A stretch of DNA of 9,690 nt from an uncultured Cytophagaceae bacterium (GTDB lineage Bacteria; Bacteroidota; Bacteroidia; Cytophagales; Microscillaceae), in assembly GCA_937899305.1 (NCBI GenBank), contig CALDJV010000708.1:1-9690 (forward strand), given 5' to 3'. This document shows, in pieces, positions 7,095-9,690 of the stretch (its first letter is position 1; every line of letters begins with the position of its first letter). A program made the position numbers and the translations under genes. The notes under the pieces are model-generated. The model searched no databases and was not told where the DNA came from. It was given only the letters and a program-made list of their open reading frames with translations.

Positions 7095-8840
7095 ATGATT
7101 CACCCCAACAGCATTGCGGTGTTGCCTTTCATCAACATGAGCGCAGATGCAGAGAATGAATACTTCAGTGATGGCATTACTGAGGAAATCATCAATGTGT
7201 TGGCTCAAATAAAGGGGATTCAGGTAACGGCCCGCACTTCTTCTTTTGCCTTTAAGAACCAAAACCTGGATGTACGCGAAATTGGGGATAAGTTGGGAGT
7301 AGTACATGTATTGGAAGGCAGCGTAAGACGAGCGGGAAACCGGGTACGCATCACGGCTCAATTGATCAACACCCAACAAGGTTTTCATGAGTTTTCGGAG
7401 GTGTATGATCGTGACCTGGAAGATGTGTTTGCCATTCAGGATGAGATTGCTCGCTTGATTGCCGAAAAACTCAAAGCCGAGCTGGCTCGAAACACCTCTA
7501 TGCCATTTAGCAATGCCCACCCCAAAAATGCCCAAGCATATGACTGGTACCTTCAGGCCAACCATATTTTATTCAATTGTTTGCCACAAGATCTTGTACA
7601 GGCCGAAGATTTGTTTAGAAAAGTAATTGAAATTGAGCCAGATTATGCACTGGCTTATAGTGGTTTGGCTAAATGTTATTTGTATTATGGGGCCATCCAA
7701 TCTATGGATAAAAAAGCAGCTTTTGAACAAGTAAGAATATTTGTAACTAAAGCATTGGAGATTGATCCTCAACTCATCGACGGACATATTACTTATTTGG
7801 GCTACATGTTTTGGCAAAACTGGAACATTCCCTTTGCGCTTAAACACTTGGCCAAAACCATTCAACAGTTACCCGGTTCGGCAGAGATACACGTGGGTCG
7901 TGCTATGGTGTTGTTGGTAGATGGGCAATTTGAGGAAGCCTTGGCTTCTATGCGTTTGGCCATTCAGTTAGACCCTTTTTCGGGTCATGTAAGGCATCGA
8001 GCGGGTGTATTGCTGTATTGTATGGAACGATATGATGAAGCCATTGAACAGTTTCGACATGAGGCCAACCAATCAATCCGTAACGATACTGACTTTAAAA
8101 TTGCTTGGTGTCAAATTTTTCAGCAAGCGTACGATGAAGCGCTCCACGGCATCAATACCGCACCAGAACACCCTCATCAAATTATTATTCCTGAAGTAGC
8201 CAAGGCTTATTTGTTTATCCATAAAGGAGCCGCATTGATGGCCAAAGAATGGCTCGACAAAGCAGTCAACAAGATAAAAACAGGTTCGGTGGCTTTCCCT
8301 CATTACAACCAGGCCATTGTATATATGCTACACCAAGACGAGGAAAAAATGTGGCATCATTTAGAAAAAACGCTGGCCAATCAAGTACCTATTGCATTGT
8401 TTACCAAAGTAGACCCCTTATGGAAATCCATTATCAATCAGCCAAGGTTTTCGGAGTTGATCAACCGTTATATGTATTCCAGTATCATCAATATCAAAAC
8501 CAATACTCAAGAGGAGTTTGCCATCGATCTATCTCAAATTTTATATATAGAGGCAGAAGACAATTATTGCCAGATTATATACCTTAACAATGATGGAAAA
8601 CGCGCTAGAAAATTATTGAGGGTGTCGCTCAAAGATTTAGAGCCTCAAATACAAGAAGACACCTTTATACGTACCCACCGTTCGTTCATCATCAATTTTC
8701 AACAACCCTGGCAACTCATTGGTAAATCTAAAAATTACCGTTTCAAAAGTCTGGTAGTTGCCATAGAAATTCCCCTGTCTCGCTCAAAAGAAAAAGAAGT
8801 GTTGTCTTATTTTAGATCACGAGAGGTACTTTCTAGGTAA
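7095..8840 (+). CDS. TolB-like / TPR / LytTR domain regulator
   Basis: This 581-residue protein appears to be a one-component transcription regulator. Residues 6-130 match the TolB-like (FlgO-like) domain often attached to adenylate cyclases and TPR regulators, with VLPFINMSAD, EYFSDGITEEI and ARTSSFAFK as typical motifs. Residues about 145-325 and 365-430 are helical TPR-like repeats (ALEIDPQ and AIQLDPF are typical repeat ends). Residues about 468-575 form a LytTR DNA-binding domain, shown by YIEAEDNYCQI, FIRTHRSFIIN and IPLSRSKEKEV. No signal peptide or membrane segment is seen, so the protein should be cytoplasmic. There is no receiver domain. An in-frame stop at 7071-7073 fixes the start as the first ATG after it. 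It lies 75 bases after fic on the same strand with no terminator hairpin between, so co-transcription is possible. The signal sensed is unknown. Confidence 0.9.
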   Translation: MIHPNSIAVLPFINMSADAENEYFSDGITEEIINVLAQIKGIQVTARTSSFAFKNQNLDVREIGDKLGVVHVLEGSVRRAGNRVRITAQLINTQQGFHEFSEVYDRDLEDVFAIQDEIARLIAEKLKAELARNTSMPFSNAHPKNAQAYDWYLQANHILFNCLPQDLVQAEDLFRKVIEIEPDYALAYSGLAKCYLYYGAIQSMDKKAAFEQVRIFVTKALEIDPQLIDGHITYLGYMFWQNWNIPFALKHLAKTIQQLPGSAEIHVGRAMVLLVDGQFEEALASMRLAIQLDPFSGHVRHRAGVLLYCMERYDEAIEQFRHEANQSIRNDTDFKIAWCQIFQQAYDEALHGINTAPEHPHQIIIPEVAKAYLFIHKGAALMAKEWLDKAVNKIKTGSVAFPHYNQAIVYMLHQDEEKMWHHLEKTLANQVPIALFTKVDPLWKSIINQPRFSELINRYMYSSIINIKTNTQEEFAIDLSQILYIEAEDNYCQIIYLNNDGKRARKLLRVSLKDLEPQIQEDTFIRTHRSFIINFQQPWQLIGKSKNYRFKSLVVAIEIPLSRSKEKEVLSYFRSREVLSR

Positions 8841-8847
8841 AAGGCCA

Positions 8848-8876
8848 TTTACCCCAAAATAGGTCCGTTTACCCCA
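8848..8876 (+). repeat. Direct repeat TTTACCCCA x2, possible LytTR-type operator
   Basis: The nine bases TTTACCCCA occur at 8848-8856 and again at 8868-8876. The gap is 11 bases and the period is 20 bases, so both copies lie on nearly the same face of the helix. LytTR proteins typically bind two 9-base direct repeats about 12 bases apart, and a LytTR gene ends 8 bases upstream. The repeat sequence itself does not closely match published AgrA or AlgR sites, so function is inferred from spacing and location only. Confidence 0.35.
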
Positions 8877-8926
8877 GCAATCCAGTTGGGTTTCTCAAAA
8901 TCAAGGCAATGAGCGTATCTTTCAAT

Positions 8927-8949
8927 AAGAAGTAATCACCCTACTTCTT
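8927..8949. repeat. Inverted repeat upstream of the small charged ORF
   Basis: AAGAAGTA (8927-8934) and TACTTCTT (8942-8949) are perfect 8-base complements around a 7-base loop, 40 bases before the next start codon. The stem has only two G-C pairs and no T run follows, so it is a poor terminator. It may be an operator half-site pair or a leader hairpin, or it may be chance. Confidence 0.3.
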
Positions 8950-8989
8950 TACACATAATCAATGAAAAATTCACCTAAAATATACGCCC

Positions 8990-9184
8990 ATGAAACTCAA
9001 GTTTGTAAAGGCTTGTGCTGACCAATACAGCGTGCCTAAAAAAAGCGATCAAACTCAACAAGCGCAACCAGTAAAATCTAGTAACAAGTCTCAAAAAGAT
9101 GCCCTCCCTGAAAAAGAGAAAGAAAAAGAAGAAGAAGAAAAAAATGCATCTCCTTTTGGATTAGTGATGTTCCACTTTATGTAA
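8990..9184 (+). CDS. Small highly charged protein of unknown function
   Basis: I do not recognise this 64-residue protein. It has three visible parts. The basic N-terminus MKLKFVKACADQYSV contains the only cysteine. A Gln/Ser/Lys-rich middle passes into a run of Glu and Lys (about residues 41-51, coded by a purine-only tract with GAA repeats). The C-terminus SPFGLVMFHFM is hydrophobic and aromatic. No signal peptide or clear transmembrane helix is present. It lies 149 bases after the LytTR gene and is followed 9 bases later by a good hairpin terminator, which supports its being transcribed. A gene for a small peptide next to a LytTR regulator recalls peptide-signalling loci, but this is only context. 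The GAA repeat could be a length-variable site that stays in frame. It could also be a non-coding artefact. Confidence 0.55.
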   Translation: MKLKFVKACADQYSVPKKSDQTQQAQPVKSSNKSQKDALPEKEKEKEEEEKNASPFGLVMFHFM

Positions 9185-9193
9185 TAATACAAC

Positions 9194-9224
9194 AAACCCC
9201 TGCATTGCAACAATACAGGGGTTT
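9194..9224. terminator. Hairpin terminator between convergent genes, probably bidirectional
   Basis: AAACCCCTG (9194-9202) pairs perfectly with CAGGGGTTT (9216-9224). After one mismatch, ATT and AAT continue the stem towards a small loop. The plus strand goes on as ACTTTT, a modest T tract. The minus strand goes on as TTGTTGTATT. Placed 9 bases after the small ORF and 31 bases after the stop of the leftward gene at 9256, it can serve both. Confidence 0.8.
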
Positions 9225-9255
9225 ACTTTTAATGCTAAGTAACGCTTTATGATCT

Positions 9256-9690
9256 TTACCCAATCTTCTTGAGTGGAGTAGTTTGAAACAACTCTTCATC
9301 ATTAAGCACATATATGATACTTCCTTTATCCGTGATTTCAAGTCGGAAGATATCTTGCAACTGTAATTCGTCTAGTTTTTGCTGTGCTTGAGCAATCGTA
9401 CAATCCAACACTACACAAAGTGACGCTGGAGTAAGCCTCCCTCCTGTATTTACTGCTGCCTTGAGCACTTCTGCATCAGATAGTTTAGCAAAACGATTCG
9501 CTGATGACAAATGCGTTATTTGCTTTCGAGCATCTGGCTTCAATTCCAGCACTGCCTCCCCTGTCTTCGAGTAGACCGTTTTAAAATAACCTTTGTTATA
9601 CAATATATTTAATTTAATGGAGGCCTGAATGTAGTTAAGTGAGGTTCGACGAGCCAATATTCTGGCCGTGAGGTGTCCCTCATTGTCTCG
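9256..9690 (-). CDS. Tandem winged-helix-like repeat protein (partial, start beyond the right edge)
   Basis: The reading frame stays open from its stop at 9256 to the window end, so 144 residues are visible and the true start lies outside. A TTG at 9657 is in frame but is unlikely to be the start, because family-like sequence (NEGHLTARIL) continues across it. The visible part holds two copies of one domain, aligned without gaps at an offset of 79 residues. Shared positions, numbered from the first visible residue, are G5/G84, L7-T8/L86-T87, L12/L91, Q22-A23/Q101-A102, K26-L27/K105-L106, L30/L109, F36/F115, G44/G123 and L50/L129. The pattern of a helix pair, a QA-x(2)-KL-x(2)-L recognition-like helix and a beta wing around the Gly suggests winged helices. 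The role may be DNA binding or protein contact. No known gene name is recognised. Confidence 0.7.
   Translation of the reverse strand, partial: RDNEGHLTARILARRTSLNYIQASIKLNILYNKGYFKTVYSKTGEAVLELKPDARKQITHLSSANRFAKLSDAEVLKAAVNTGGRLTPASLCVVLDCTIAQAQQKLDELQLQDIFRLEITDKGSIIYVLNDEELFQTTPLKKIG

Noticed and set aside
7062..7565. A 167-codon minus-strand open frame opposite the TolB-like domain
   Set aside because: The plus strand carries a clear TolB-like domain here. The reverse translation has no recognisable features.
8872..8892. Weak CCCA/TGGG stem followed by TTTCTC after the LytTR gene, considered as a terminator
   Set aside because: There are only about four pairs, with a long loop and a poor T tract, which is too weak to call.
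8962..9021. A 19-codon frame starting at an upstream ATG and overlapping the start of the small charged ORF
   Set aside because: It is very short and has no supporting signal. It could be an upstream leader peptide but cannot be supported from the sequence.

Overview
The window looks like chromosomal DNA from a member of the Bacteroidota, most likely a marine or gliding Cytophagales-type bacterium (Microscilla-like; this placement is inferred and not confirmed). The grounds are a DUF4199 membrane protein, an ABC-2 permease fused to an M1-type peptidase, a TolB-like/TPR/LytTR regulator, a TAnnTTTG-type -7 box, A-rich rather than GGAGG-like sequence before the start codons, and moderate GC (about 45% in the Fic-domain blocks counted by hand). 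No tRNA, rRNA, CRISPR array, insertion sequence or phage gene was seen.

Left part (1-5479, all minus strand). The transcription order is an ABC-2 type ATPase (5479-4547), then a 1232-residue permease with an extracytoplasmic M1-like zinc peptidase domain (4486-788), then a DUF4199 membrane protein (665-87) that closes on a strong hairpin terminator (26-67). The ATPase and permease are 60 bases apart and surely form one transporter. DUF4199 has its own candidate -7 box and may be transcribed separately.

Middle (5480-7094). A 157-base divergent intergenic region precedes a plus-strand class II Fic protein (5637-7019). Its Fic core is complete, but its C-terminal third is unusual. It starts exactly at a run of eight G residues and is much more AT-rich than the Fic core. 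Loss or gain of one G would end the protein shortly after the Fic domain, so this is a candidate phase-variable switch.

Right part (7095-9690). A soluble TolB-like/TPR/LytTR one-component regulator (7095-8840) is followed by a 149-base intergenic region. That region holds a 9-base direct repeat spaced 20 bases centre to centre, the sort of layout LytTR proteins bind, and a small inverted repeat. Next comes a 64-residue, highly charged small protein of unknown function with a hydrophobic C-terminus. A hairpin terminator separates it from a convergent, partial gene that encodes at least two tandem winged-helix-like repeats and runs off the right edge.

The transporter-peptidase operon and the Fic/LytTR block are independent units transcribed divergently. 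Whether the LytTR protein controls the small peptide gene next to it is a testable inference.
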